Of a stretch of DNA of 48,587 nt, positions 1 to 8,890 are shown in pieces. Each line of letters opens with the position of its first letter. The stretch's first letter is position 1. The stretch covers positions 1-48,587 of the forward strand of contig CAUJJG010000069.1 in NCBI GenBank assembly GCA_963205445.1. Reading direction: 5' to 3'. This stretch comes from Pseudomonadota bacterium (lineage in GTDB: Bacteria > Pseudomonadota > Gammaproteobacteria > Xanthomonadales > Xanthomonadaceae). The notes under the pieces are model-generated. The model was given only the letters and a program-made list of their open reading frames with translations. It did not search any database and had not been told where the DNA came from. The translations under genes and the position numbers were made by a program.

Positions 1-858
<858 letters not shown>

Positions 859-881
859 ACGATCGGTTTTGTTGACGAATG

Positions 882-903
882 AACGGGCCCTGCGGGGCCC
901 GTT
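882..903 (+). terminator. Hairpin after serS
   Basis: A perfect 9-bp stem, AACGGGCCC (882-890) with GGGCCCGTT (895-903), closes a TGCG tetraloop 24 bases after the serS stop. The U-tract is poor (GCCTTATG), so termination may be inefficient. Confidence 0.6.
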
Positions 904-974
904 GCCTTATGTTGCCTGCAAGGCCTGTTGATCCACTTTCGGTGTGGTGAAATGCTTTCAATAATCGCCAATTG

Positions 975-988
975 TTCCATGTGTGGAA
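975..988. promoter_or_regulatory. Inverted repeat TTCCA-N4-TGGAA, copy 1
   Basis: TTCCA (975-979), four bases, TGGAA (984-988), lying 60 bp upstream of the acyltransferase ATG. The same half-sites and spacing, again preceded by G and followed by T, recur at 2148-2161 before lysR. The symmetry also contains the T-N11-A pattern typical of LysR-family boxes (T976 to A988). Operator function is inferred; what is seen is the repeat itself. Confidence 0.5.
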
Positions 989-1048
989 TAATGTTGCGAC
1001 TATGGCCAAGGATAAGGTTGAGATGACGACCGTCGAGGAAGGGATGCC

Positions 1049-2083
1049 ATGACTGGGGTAGGCTTGGATGGGCGTGCCACCGTGGCGGCTGGCCCCGCGC
1101 GTTCCCGCTCGTTGGATGCGGGCAGGTTCATGCTGTTGGTCTTGGTAGTGGTGGGCCACACGTTCGAGCAATTGCGGCCTGGTGGGGCTGACCTGGCTGT
1201 ACGGTTTATCTACCTGTTTCACATGCCGGCATTTGCCTTCATTTCCGGCATGGTGTCGGTGCCCGTGCTCGATGGCCGTCGCGCGTGGCGCCTGTTGTGC
1301 AGCGTTGTTGCGGTTTATCTGGTGCATCAGGGGCTGATGCAGGGCCTCGATGCCCTGTTGTTTGGTCATGCATGGCAGTTCCGCCTGCACGTTCCCTACT
1401 GGTTGCTCTGGTATCTCATGAGCCTGCTGTGGTGGCGGCTGCTGTTGCCCTTCGTGATGGCGGTACGTGCCCCGTTGGTCTTCGCGCTGGCATTGGCATT
1501 GATCGCAGGGGCCGTGCCGGGAATTGGTTACGAATGGTCCCTGTCGCGGACATTTGCCTTCCTGCCGTTTTTCGTGGCTGGCCACGTTTGGACCGCAAGG
1601 AAAGGCACCCAGCTGCCAACACTGCCGGTCTGGGCCACGACGGCATCGTTGGCCGCCTTGCTGTGCGCTGCCTATGCAACCCGCGGATTTGCGATGCAGT
1701 GGTATTACAACGGCGTGGGCTATGCCGGCATGCATCTGGGCGTCGGGGCGGGGATGGGGTACAGGCTGGTGTACCTCGTGCTGGCGGCAGTGGGGGTTGC
1801 AGGGTTTTTGAGCCTGTGCGGCAGGCTGCGTGGGCGCGTGTTTGCGCTGGGTGCCGCCAGCATGGCGCCATATCTGATGCACGCTTATCTCGTGAAACTG
1901 GCCCTGGCTTTCGGTTGGTTTGCACCGCTCCGCAGCATGCCTTTTGCGCTGCAGTTGCCTGTGGTGGTCGTGCCGTCTCTGGCTGTGGTGCTGGCCTGCA
2001 GTGGGATAGGCCTGCGGTTTCCCGGCCTGTTTGATTTCCGATGGCTGGGCCCCTTGTCGGCTACCCGCGACAAACGGAATTGA
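1049..2083 (+). CDS. Membrane acyltransferase, acyltransferase-3 family
   Basis: A 344-residue polytopic membrane protein of the acyltransferase-3 (fucose 4-O-acetylase-like) type, which O-acylates sugars or other surface molecules using donors from the cytoplasm. About nine to ten hydrophobic segments span the protein. The N-terminal signature SLDAGRFMLLVLVVVGHTFE holds the conserved His after the first helix, followed by FHMPAFAFISG, the usual second motif of the family. The ATG at 1049 is preceded by a good ribosome binding site (GAGGAAGGG, 1035-1043). The gene stands alone between the serS terminator and lysR, with a palindromic site upstream shared with lysR, so LysR may control it. The substrate cannot be told from the sequence. 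Confidence 0.8.
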   Translation: MTGVGLDGRATVAAGPARSRSLDAGRFMLLVLVVVGHTFEQLRPGGADLAVRFIYLFHMPAFAFISGMVSVPVLDGRRAWRLLCSVVAVYLVHQGLMQGLDALLFGHAWQFRLHVPYWLLWYLMSLLWWRLLLPFVMAVRAPLVFALALALIAGAVPGIGYEWSLSRTFAFLPFFVAGHVWTARKGTQLPTLPVWATTASLAALLCAAYATRGFAMQWYYNGVGYAGMHLGVGAGMGYRLVYLVLAAVGVAGFLSLCGRLRGRVFALGAASMAPYLMHAYLVKLALAFGWFAPLRSMPFALQLPVVVVPSLAVVLACSGIGLRFPGLFDFRWLGPLSATRDKRN

Positions 2084-2147
2084 GCCCCGCAACTGCGGTG
2101 CAGATTGTTGCTGTCTTTGTGGTAAAAGTTTGAATCATTCCTCAGTG

Positions 2148-2161
2148 TTCCAGCATTGGAA
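2148..2161. promoter_or_regulatory. Inverted repeat TTCCA-N4-TGGAA, copy 2
   Basis: TTCCA (2148-2152), GCAT, TGGAA (2157-2161). It ends five bases before the lysR ATG at 2167 and so occupies the position where a ribosome binding site would lie. A protein bound here would block the start of its own gene, which fits LysR-type autorepression. It matches the copy at 975-988 in both half-sites and spacing. Confidence 0.5.
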
Positions 2162-2166
2162 TTTTC

Positions 2167-3138
2167 ATGCAGGATCTCAACGATCTCTATTACTTCTCCG
2201 CCGTGGTTGATCACGGCGGTTTTGCCGCCGCGGAGCGCGCCATGGGGATTCCAAAGTCCCGCCTGAGCCGACGCATCAGTGCGCTCGAGGCGGCGTTGGG
2301 TGTCCGGTTGCTGCAGCGCTCCACCCGGAGGTTCGCGGTAACCGACGTCGGGACCAGCGTGCATCGCCATGCCCAAGCAATGTTGGCCGAGGCGCAGGCC
2401 GCTCGCGAAGTGGTGGACCGCCTCAGTGCGGAACCGCGCGGCAGTGTCCGCGTCAGCGTGCCGGTGTCGATGGCGCAGCAACAGATGCCCAAGCTGCTGC
2501 CCGAGTTCATGGCCAGGCACCCCAAGGTGCGGGTGCAACTGACGGTCAGCAACCGGCGTGTCGACATCATCAACGAGGGCGTGGATGTCGCCATCCGCGT
2601 GCGCAGCAGGTTGGACGATGATGGCAGCCTGGTGATGCGCAGCTTCGGGCAAATCCAGGAGTTGCTGGTCGCCAGCCCGGCCTATCTCAGCCGCGCCGGG
2701 CGTCCGCGCTCGCCGGAAGAACTGGCCGATCACGTCACCCTGAGCGTCAACGAGGACGACACGCGCCAGCGCTGGGAGCTGCATGGTCCGGACGGGGAAG
2801 TGCGCCGGGTCGAGCTGCAGCCACGGGTGACGGGGTTTGACTTCCCGATGATGCAGGCGATGGCGGAGGGCGGTGTGGGCATCACCTTGCTGCCGGAGAC
2901 CGTCTGCGCCGAGGCCGTGCGCAGCGGGGCCTTGGAAGTGGTATTGCCCGACTGGCGCCTACCGCAGGGAATTGCGCACGCGGTGTTTGCCTCGCGCCGG
3001 GGCATGCTGCCGGCGGTGCGGGTATTCATCGATTTCCTGGCCGAACGGTTGCCGCCGCTGCTGGAATCGGCGCGGCTGGAATGCAGTGACCCGGAATGCC
3101 TGAAGCGCAAGGCCAAGGCCGCAAGGCGGAAAGAATAA
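2167..3138 (+). CDS. LysR-family transcriptional regulator
   Basis: A 323-residue LysR-type regulator. The N-terminal winged helix-turn-helix is clear (residues about 1-60: DLNDLYYFSAVVDHGGFAAA, then IPKSRLSRRISALEAALG). It is followed by the linker helix and a substrate-binding domain (about 90-295) starting GSVRVSVPVSMAQQQ. The C-terminus is basic (KRKAKAARRKE). Regulators of this subgroup usually have small-molecule co-inducers, which cannot be predicted here. No Shine-Dalgarno sequence precedes the ATG; an inverted repeat occupies that position instead. The gene converges on tRNA-Ser with only six bases between the stop codon and the encoded CCA end. Confidence 0.9.
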   Translation: MQDLNDLYYFSAVVDHGGFAAAERAMGIPKSRLSRRISALEAALGVRLLQRSTRRFAVTDVGTSVHRHAQAMLAEAQAAREVVDRLSAEPRGSVRVSVPVSMAQQQMPKLLPEFMARHPKVRVQLTVSNRRVDIINEGVDVAIRVRSRLDDDGSLVMRSFGQIQELLVASPAYLSRAGRPRSPEELADHVTLSVNEDDTRQRWELHGPDGEVRRVELQPRVTGFDFPMMQAMAEGGVGITLLPETVCAEAVRSGALEVVLPDWRLPQGIAHAVFASRRGMLPAVRVFIDFLAERLPPLLESARLECSDPECLKRKAKAARRKE

Positions 3139-3144
3139 GGGGGA

Positions 3145-3234
3145 TGGCGGAAGCGGTGAGATTCGAACTCACGGTGGTATCGCTACCACGGCGGTTTTCA
3201 AGACCGCTGCCTTAAACCACTCGGCCACACTTCC
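3145..3234 (-). tRNA. tRNA-Ser (anticodon UGA)
   Basis: Read on the minus strand, the 90-nt gene has acceptor stem GGAAGTG/CGCTTCC, an anticodon stem GCGGT/ACCGC closing loop CTTGAAA (anticodon TGA), and a long variable arm (GTGGTA/TACCAC) as expected for class II tRNA-Ser. The T arm is GTGAG-TTCGAAT-CTCAC, the discriminator is G, and CCA is encoded. A GATAAT -10-like hexamer (complement of 3248-3253) lies 13 bases upstream of the 5' end. No separate terminator is seen before the 3' end of lysR. Confidence 0.97.
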
Positions 3235-3279
3235 GTTGCTTTCGGCAATTATCGCACGGTGAAGTGTGGCCGTGCAGGG

Positions 3280-3945
3280 TCAACCCTCCAATTGGCGTGC
3301 GGGGTCCGACAGCTCCAGTTCCCGCAGTACCACGCTGGCCTGGGTGCGGTTGCGTACGCCGAGGCGTTCGAAAATCGCGGTCAGGTGGGCCTTCACCGTG
3401 CGCTCCTGCACATCGAGGCGGTCGGCGATCTGCTTGTTGAGCAAGCCTTCGGCCACCAGTGCCAGCACTCGGAACTGCTGGGGGGAGAGGCTGGCCAGGC
3501 GGGCGGCAAGATCGGCATCGCCCGGTGCGCTCTGGGCGCGGGCTACGCTGGCGCGCAGGGCGGGGGGCAACCACGTTTCGCAGGCCAGCACGCTGCGGAT
3601 GGCGTCGCGCAATTCATCCAGCCCCGCACTCTTGGGCAGATAGCCCGCGGCCCCGTGGTCCAGCGCGCGACGCACGACGCGCGGGTCGTCATTGGCCGAC
3701 ACCACCACGACCGCCACGCCCGGGTACTGGGCACGCAGCGATGCCAACCCTGCCAGCCCGTGGTTGCCGGGCATGTGCAGGTCCAGCAACACAAGGTCGA
3801 CGTGCGGCTGCGCGTCCAGCAGGGCGACGGTGGCGTCCAGCGTGCCTGCCTCGAACAGTTCGACCTCGCCCAGCGCGTCGCGTGCCGCCTGCCGCAGTGC
3901 GGCACGGAACAGCGGATGATCGTCGGCAATCAGCAGCGCGGCCAT
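3280..3945 (-). CDS. LuxR/NarL-type response regulator
   Basis: A 221-residue two-component response regulator. The receiver domain (1-120) has the acidic pair D8-D9, phosphoacceptor D55 in LVLLDLHMPG, S83 and K105. The LuxR-type helix-turn-helix follows at about 150-212, with LSPQQFRVLALVAEGLLNKQ and the recognition helix VQERTVKAHLTAIFERLG. It starts three bases after the bdhA stop codon, so the two genes almost surely share an mRNA. No histidine kinase gene is nearby, so it is an orphan here. Its coupling to bdhA suggests a role in the control of PHB or C4 metabolism (inference). Confidence 0.93.
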   Translation of the reverse strand: MAALLIADDHPLFRAALRQAARDALGEVELFEAGTLDATVALLDAQPHVDLVLLDLHMPGNHGLAGLASLRAQYPGVAVVVVSANDDPRVVRRALDHGAAGYLPKSAGLDELRDAIRSVLACETWLPPALRASVARAQSAPGDADLAARLASLSPQQFRVLALVAEGLLNKQIADRLDVQERTVKAHLTAIFERLGVRNRTQASVVLRELELSDPARQLEG

Positions 3946-3948
3946 GGG

Positions 3949-4758
3949 TTACTGTGCCGTCCAGCCCCCGTCCACCGGCATCGCGGTGCCGGTGATGTTG
4001 TGCGCTTCGCGTCGACACAGGAAGACCGCCAAGGCGCCGATCTCCTCCGGCAGGGTCATCCGCAGGCTGGGCTGTTTTTCCGAGAGCAGGGCCCGGATGC
4101 CGTCATCGCGGCTGCCGCCGGCCATGCGGGCTTCGATCTGTGGCTCGATCAACGGGGTTTCCACCCAGCCCGGGCAAATGCAGTTGACGGTCACGCCCCC
4201 GGAGGCGCGGCTGCCTTGTGCGGCATATTCCAGCGCCGCCACCTTGGACAACCCGACGATGCCGAACTTGCTGGCCACATAGGGCGCCTTGTCCTTGGAT
4301 GCCACCAGCCCGTGCACCGAGGCCACATTGATGACCCGGCCGAACCCACGCTCGGCCATGGCCGGCATCGCCGAGCGCATGGTGTGGAAGGCCGACGACA
4401 GGTTGATGGCCAGGATGTCGTTCCATTTCGCCACGGGCATCGCATGCAGCGGCACCGCGTATTGGATGCCTGCGTTGTTGACCAGAATGTCCACGCCGCC
4501 CTTCGACCATGTGGCCAGCTCGGCCATCATTGCGTCGATGGCTTCCGGGTCGCGCAGGTCGGCGTCGAAGTGACGAGTACCGCCGGGGCCCGCCGCATCG
4601 ACAGTCGCCCGTGCCTGGTCGATTTGCGCCTGTGAACCCAGCCCGTTGATGGCCACTTGCGCGCCGGCGTTGGCCAGGGCGCGGGCAATGGCAAGACCAA
4701 TCCCGGAGGTACTGCCGGTCACCAGTGCGGTGCGGCCTTGCAGGAAGGTGTCGGTCAT
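3949..4758 (-). CDS. bdhA: D-3-hydroxybutyrate dehydrogenase (SDR family)
   Basis: A 269-residue short-chain dehydrogenase that oxidises (R)-3-hydroxybutyrate to acetoacetate with NAD+, the last step in using the PHB monomer. Visible are the Rossmann motif TGSTSGIG (14-21), NNAG (94-97) and the catalytic S147, Y160 and K164 (YVASK). Residues Q99, H149 and K157 fall five positions after the Q94, H144 and K152 that bind the substrate carboxylate in characterised enzymes, which supports this substrate over a generic SDR. The ATG at 4758 was chosen because the upstream extension (from 4842) is unconserved-looking and would overlap the divergent promoter region. Downstream is the response regulator; divergent is the 3HB-oligomer hydrolase. 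Confidence 0.92.
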   Translation of the reverse strand: MTDTFLQGRTALVTGSTSGIGLAIARALANAGAQVAINGLGSQAQIDQARATVDAAGPGGTRHFDADLRDPEAIDAMMAELATWSKGGVDILVNNAGIQYAVPLHAMPVAKWNDILAINLSSAFHTMRSAMPAMAERGFGRVINVASVHGLVASKDKAPYVASKFGIVGLSKVAALEYAAQGSRASGGVTVNCICPGWVETPLIEPQIEARMAGGSRDDGIRALLSEKQPSLRMTLPEEIGALAVFLCRREAHNITGTAMPVDGGWTAQ

Positions 4759-4852
4759 GATGTTGGTGTGCAGTGTGGATGCGCATACGCTAACAGGAAC
4801 CTGCAGCAGCTTCGTGGTACCAAAGTACGATGCAGCGGGCATTGCCTGGCGC

Positions 4853-4858
4853 TATGGT
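4853..4858 (+). promoter_or_regulatory. -10-like TATGGT six bases before the oligomer hydrolase ATG
   Basis: TATGGT at 4853-4858, then six bases, then the ATG at 4865. No purine-rich ribosome binding site is present. The -35 region is weak, so this is the least certain of the leaderless-type candidates in the window. Confidence 0.25.
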
Positions 4859-4864
4859 CGTCGC

Positions 4865-6652
4865 ATGAACACATTCGGAACCTGCGCCCTGCTGGGCGCC
4901 ATCGCACTTGCTTCGGGTTGCGCCACGTCCTCTGTCGCCAAGGAGTCCGCTTCCATGTTCCAGCAGCAACGCAGTACGGAACACCGTGGTGCGGACGACC
5001 TTTTGACGGCAGGGCTGGGCTTGGATGACTTGCGCGGCATGCTGCCACCGGCGTTTGCCGATGCGCTGCACCCCACCGCGGACGAGCTGCGCCGTCGTGC
5101 GCTCTGGAGCAACTGGCGCGGCATCGCGGATCTGGCGCCGGGAGGCGGCTACGGCACGGTGTATGGCAGCGTGAGCAAGGTGCCGGGCCGTGAATTCAGC
5201 GCACTGGCGTGGTTGCCCGATGCGCAGCAACCGCATCGGGTCATGTTGCAGCTGCCTGACAACTTCGATGACCGCAAACGCTGCGTGGTGGTGGCCGCGT
5301 CCTCCGGCTCTCGCGGCATCTATGGCGGCATCGCGGTAGCGGGGGCCTGGGGGCTGCCGCGGGGCTGTGCGGTGGCCTATACCGACAAGGGCGCGGGTAG
5401 CGACTATTTCGATCTCGATGCCGGGCAAGGCATTGGCGAAGATGGGCGCGTTGCGGCGGCTGACCAGCCCTTGGCTTTCAAACCGAAGCCGCAGGGCGGC
5501 AGTGGTGTTGCCTACAAGCATGCGCACTCGCAGGACAATCCGGAGGCCGATTGGGGGCGGCATGTGAAGCAGGCCGCGCAGTTCGCGCTGGATACGCTGA
5601 ATGCACAGCTGCCGCAACAGGCCCCTTTTACCTTTGCCAATACCCGCGTGATTGCGGTGGGGATTTCCAATGGTGGTGGCGCCGTTTTGCGTGCGGCCGA
5701 AGATGCCGAGCCTTGGTTGGATGCAGTGGTGGCGGGTGAGCCCAACGTGCTGGCGTCCGGGCACGGCGCTCGCAGCCTCTACGACTACGCCACCGAGGCT
5801 GCCCTGCTGATGCCCTGTGCATTGCCGCAGTTGGGCATTCCCGCCATGCCGGGGTTGGACGCGAAATGTGCGGCACTGGCGGCGCACGGCGTGCTGTCCG
5901 GTGCCGATGCCGTGGCGCAGCAGCAGGATGCGCTGGCAAAACTGCGGGCGGTTGGTTGGACGGATGCTGCCTTGCGTGCCGGTGCCATCAGTGTCGGCTT
6001 TGACCTGTGGCGTGCAGTTGCGGTGGGCTATGCTTCGGCTTACGGCCGCTATACGCACGACGCACATCCGTGCGGTTATCGCTATGCCGCGCTTGGTGTG
6101 GATCTGGGCCCGCGCCCGGCCACCGACGGCGAGCGCGCGGCCTGGGGTGCCGACGGCAGCGGCATTCCCCCGGGAGCAGGCGTGGGCATCCTCGATCCGC
6201 AGCCACCCGCCGACATGGGCATTACCGGTCTGCAGTGTCTGCGTGATCTATGGACGGGGGCGGGTGATGATGCGCAGCGTGTTCGCAAGGGCATCGACGC
6301 CACGCGTGCGGCACTACCGCGCGCAGGCCTGCCGGTGGTGGTGGTACACGGTACCGACGACGGATTGGTGCCCGTGGCCTTCTCCAGTGCACCCTACGTG
6401 GCGATGGCCAAGGCGGCGGGGCGCGACGTTCGCTATTGGCAGGTGCACAACGTCCAGCATTTTGACGGCTTCCTGGGGCTGCCACACATGGCCGCCGCTT
6501 ACCTGCCGTTGTTGCCCTACGTCTACGAGGCGCTGGATCGCGTTGACGCATATCTCGATGGCAAGGCCGCGCTGCCCGAGGATGCACGCATCCAGACCGT
6601 GCCGCGCATGGGCAAGGCGCTGGCTGCCGACCATCTGGCAATCCCCCGCTGA
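4865..6652 (+). CDS. 3-hydroxybutyrate-oligomer hydrolase
   Basis: A 595-residue serine hydrolase of the D-(-)-3-hydroxybutyrate oligomer hydrolase family, which cleaves 3HB dimers and oligomers to monomer. The nucleophile is S268 in GISNG, inside VIAVGISNGGGAV. Candidate acid and base residues are D498 or D499 in HGTDDGLVP and H528 or H532 in HNVQHFDGF. The N-terminus is a signal peptide ending in a lipobox-like ASGC (MNTFGTC..IALASGCA), so the protein is probably a lipoprotein or secreted to the periplasm. The chosen ATG (4865) starts exactly at this signal; the frame is open further upstream into the divergent bdhA gene. phaE follows 81 bases downstream. Confidence 0.88.
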   Translation: MNTFGTCALLGAIALASGCATSSVAKESASMFQQQRSTEHRGADDLLTAGLGLDDLRGMLPPAFADALHPTADELRRRALWSNWRGIADLAPGGGYGTVYGSVSKVPGREFSALAWLPDAQQPHRVMLQLPDNFDDRKRCVVVAASSGSRGIYGGIAVAGAWGLPRGCAVAYTDKGAGSDYFDLDAGQGIGEDGRVAAADQPLAFKPKPQGGSGVAYKHAHSQDNPEADWGRHVKQAAQFALDTLNAQLPQQAPFTFANTRVIAVGISNGGGAVLRAAEDAEPWLDAVVAGEPNVLASGHGARSLYDYATEAALLMPCALPQLGIPAMPGLDAKCAALAAHGVLSGADAVAQQQDALAKLRAVGWTDAALRAGAISVGFDLWRAVAVGYASAYGRYTHDAHPCGYRYAALGVDLGPRPATDGERAAWGADGSGIPPGAGVGILDPQPPADMGITGLQCLRDLWTGAGDDAQRVRKGIDATRAALPRAGLPVVVVHGTDDGLVPVAFSSAPYVAMAKAAGRDVRYWQVHNVQHFDGFLGLPHMAAAYLPLLPYVYEALDRVDAYLDGKAALPEDARIQTVPRMGKALAADHLAIPR

Positions 6653-6733
6653 AGCTGGAGATTGCCATCGGGCATCGCGTGATGGCGGTGACTTCTCTGC
6701 GTTGCTAGCATTCGCGACAAACGCGGAGGACAC

Positions 6734-7807
6734 ATGGCCAACAGTTCCAATGATTTCACGGCGCTGACGCGCCAATACCTCGGGATGTGGGAAGACGCGC
6801 TGCGTGGCGTCACCCCGACGGCCAGCGGTGTCGGGGCGCCGGGGTTGCGCGGGATGCTGGATGCCTGGATGCCGCAGGTTGCGGGGCAGGGCGGCTTGGG
6901 CCAGGTGCTCGACCACTTCAATCGGCAGGGGCGCGACTGGCTTTCGCAGATGCAGCAGGTGGCCACCCAGTTTGCCGGTCGCGACCACAAGGCTGCGGAT
7001 GTGGCGAAGGCCTGGCGAGATGCATTCGAAGGCAGCCACCCGTTTGCCGGCTTGCTGGATGGCATGCGTGGCCCGGGATTGGAAAACTTCACCCAGTGGA
7101 GCGAAACCACCGCACCTTGGCTGGCCGGTTTGCGCAGCGAGGCGATGAAAACGCTTGGCCTGCCGGCGTTCGGCTTCACGCGCGAACATCAGGAGCGGCT
7201 GCAGGCACTGGGCAAGGCGCAGATCCGCCTGCAGGAAGCGCAGGACGCCTACAACACACTGCTGGCGGGCGTTTCAAAACAGGCTTTCGATCGTTTCGAG
7301 TCGATGCTGGCCGAACGTGAGGAGCCCGGCCGGCAGATTGGCAGCGTGCGTGCCCTGTTCGACCTGTGGGTGGATGCCGCCGAGGAGGCATGGGCGCAGG
7401 CGGCCTTGTCGTCCGAATATCGAAGCGCGTTTGGCGAGCTGGCCAATGCGCAGATGCAATTGCGCGCCGCAGCGCAGGCGATTGGCGAGCAGACCGCCGT
7501 CCAACTGGGGTTGCCGGGGCGCGTGGAACTGGACAGCGCCCATCGCAAGATCGCCGAATTGGAGCGCCAGCTTCGTCGCATGCAGCGCGGTGCGGCCACC
7601 GCGGCACCCTCGCCAGTGCCGGTTTCGGAGAGTCCCGAATCGGCGCCTTCACGCAAGGCCGCCAAACCGGCTGCATCCAAATCAACCGCATCCAAACCGG
7701 CACGTGCGAAGCCAGCCAAATCCAAGCCGCCTGCTCAAACTGCGGCCGCCAAGCCCGCTGTGCGCAAGACCGTGAAGCCCGCAACACCTGCAGCAAGGAA
7801 GCGCTGA
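6734..7807 (+). CDS. phaE: PHA synthase subunit PhaE (class III)
   Basis: A 357-residue accessory subunit that binds and activates PhaC in class III polyhydroxyalkanoate synthases. The N-terminal two-thirds is helical, with WEDALRG and LDHFNRQGRDWLSQMQQ, and a central segment (about 180-260) resembles other PhaE proteins. From about residue 290 the tail is low complexity, rich in Lys, Ala, Pro and Ser, with repeated KPA/SKPA-type units, and resembles histone H1 or the PhaF tail. The ATG is preceded by GGAGGAC. The stop is one base before the phaC ATG, so the two subunits are co-translated. The tail could contact nucleoid DNA (inference). Confidence 0.92.
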   Translation: MANSSNDFTALTRQYLGMWEDALRGVTPTASGVGAPGLRGMLDAWMPQVAGQGGLGQVLDHFNRQGRDWLSQMQQVATQFAGRDHKAADVAKAWRDAFEGSHPFAGLLDGMRGPGLENFTQWSETTAPWLAGLRSEAMKTLGLPAFGFTREHQERLQALGKAQIRLQEAQDAYNTLLAGVSKQAFDRFESMLAEREEPGRQIGSVRALFDLWVDAAEEAWAQAALSSEYRSAFGELANAQMQLRAAAQAIGEQTAVQLGLPGRVELDSAHRKIAELERQLRRMQRGAATAAPSPVPVSESPESAPSRKAAKPAASKSTASKPARAKPAKSKPPAQTAAAKPAVRKTVKPATPAARKR

Positions 7808-7808
7808 C

Positions 7809-8888
7809 ATGACGAATGCATTTGGTCCCCTCAACATCACGGTTGAATCGTTGGCCGAAGAAGCGGCAAAACTGCAGTCCAAATTGACCGCCGGCATCAC
7901 CACGCTGCAAGACATGGATGACGTGCACTTCGGCGTCACCCCGCGCGAGGCCGTGTGGCGCGATGGCAAAGTGGTGCTGTACCGCTTCAAGGGCGAGCGC
8001 GCACCCACCGCGCGGGTGCCGATCCTGATCAGCTATGCACTGGTCAATCGCCCCTACATGGTGGACCTGCAGGAGGACCGCTCACTGGTCAAAGGCCTGT
8101 TGGCACGTGGCGAGGACGTCTACGTCATCGACTGGGGCTACCCGGACCGTTCCGACCGCTTCCTCACCTTGGAGGACTACATCGAGCGTTTCATCGGTGG
8201 TGCGATGGAACATCTGTGCCAAACCCATGGGTTGCCTGCGGTGAACCTGCTTGGCATCTGCCAGGGGGGCGCGTTTTCGCTGTGCTATGCCGCGCTGCAC
8301 CCGGAGCGGGTCAAGAACCTCATCACGATGGTCACGCCGGTGGATTTCCACACGCCGGACAACATGCTGTCGAACTGGAACCGCGAGATCGACGTCGATC
8401 TGCTGGTGGACACCCTCGGTAACGTGCCTGCCGACATGATGAATGTCACCTACCTGATGCTGAAGCCGTGGCGGCTGTTCGCGCAGAAGTACGTGGGCAT
8501 GGCCGATATCCTGGACGACAAGCGCGCGATGGAAGATTTTCTGCGCATGGAAAAATGGATTTTCGACTCGCCTGATCAGGCCGGCGAGGCGTTCCGTGAC
8601 TTCAGCAAGCAATTTTTCCAGGAAAACCGCTTTGTCACCGGTACGCCGCGCATCGGGGATCAGGATGTGCATTTGGGCCTGGTGGACATGCCCATCCTCA
8701 ACATCTACGCCGAGCAGGATCATCTGGTGCCGCCGGACGCCTCGCGCGCACTGCGCACCCTGTGCGGCAGTGACGATTACACCGAGCTGTCGTTCAAGGG
8801 CGGTCACATCGGCATCTACGTCTCCAGCCGGGCGCAGAAGGAAGTGCCGCAGACCATCCACGATTGGCTGGCCCAGCGCAGCAGTTGA
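7809..8888 (+). CDS. phaC: PHA synthase catalytic subunit PhaC (class III)
   Basis: A 359-residue class III PHA synthase that polymerises (R)-3-hydroxyacyl-CoA on the granule surface. The length and pairing with PhaE are typical of class III; class I and II enzymes are nearly 600 residues. The lipase-like box is GICQGG with nucleophile C151. D304 (in AEQDHLVPP) and H333 (in KGGHIGIYV) complete the triad, two positions from the Allochromatium enzyme numbering as I recall it. The strict six-residue spacing of GxCxG to a second Cys (C159) is also visible. The gene directly follows phaE and overlaps the possible TTG start of the next gene. Confidence 0.96.
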   Translation: MTNAFGPLNITVESLAEEAAKLQSKLTAGITTLQDMDDVHFGVTPREAVWRDGKVVLYRFKGERAPTARVPILISYALVNRPYMVDLQEDRSLVKGLLARGEDVYVIDWGYPDRSDRFLTLEDYIERFIGGAMEHLCQTHGLPAVNLLGICQGGAFSLCYAALHPERVKNLITMVTPVDFHTPDNMLSNWNREIDVDLLVDTLGNVPADMMNVTYLMLKPWRLFAQKYVGMADILDDKRAMEDFLRMEKWIFDSPDQAGEAFRDFSKQFFQENRFVTGTPRIGDQDVHLGLVDMPILNIYAEQDHLVPPDASRALRTLCGSDDYTELSFKGGHIGIYVSSRAQKEVPQTIHDWLAQRSS

Positions 8889-8890
8889 GC

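Noticed and set aside
3145-3234. tRNA-Ser as a prophage or island attachment site
   Set aside because: No integrase gene or flanking repeat of the tRNA end was seen in the window.
3259-4635. A 458-residue open frame on the plus strand opposite the response regulator and bdhA
   Set aside because: Both genes on the minus strand have complete catalytic motifs; the plus-strand frame has none.
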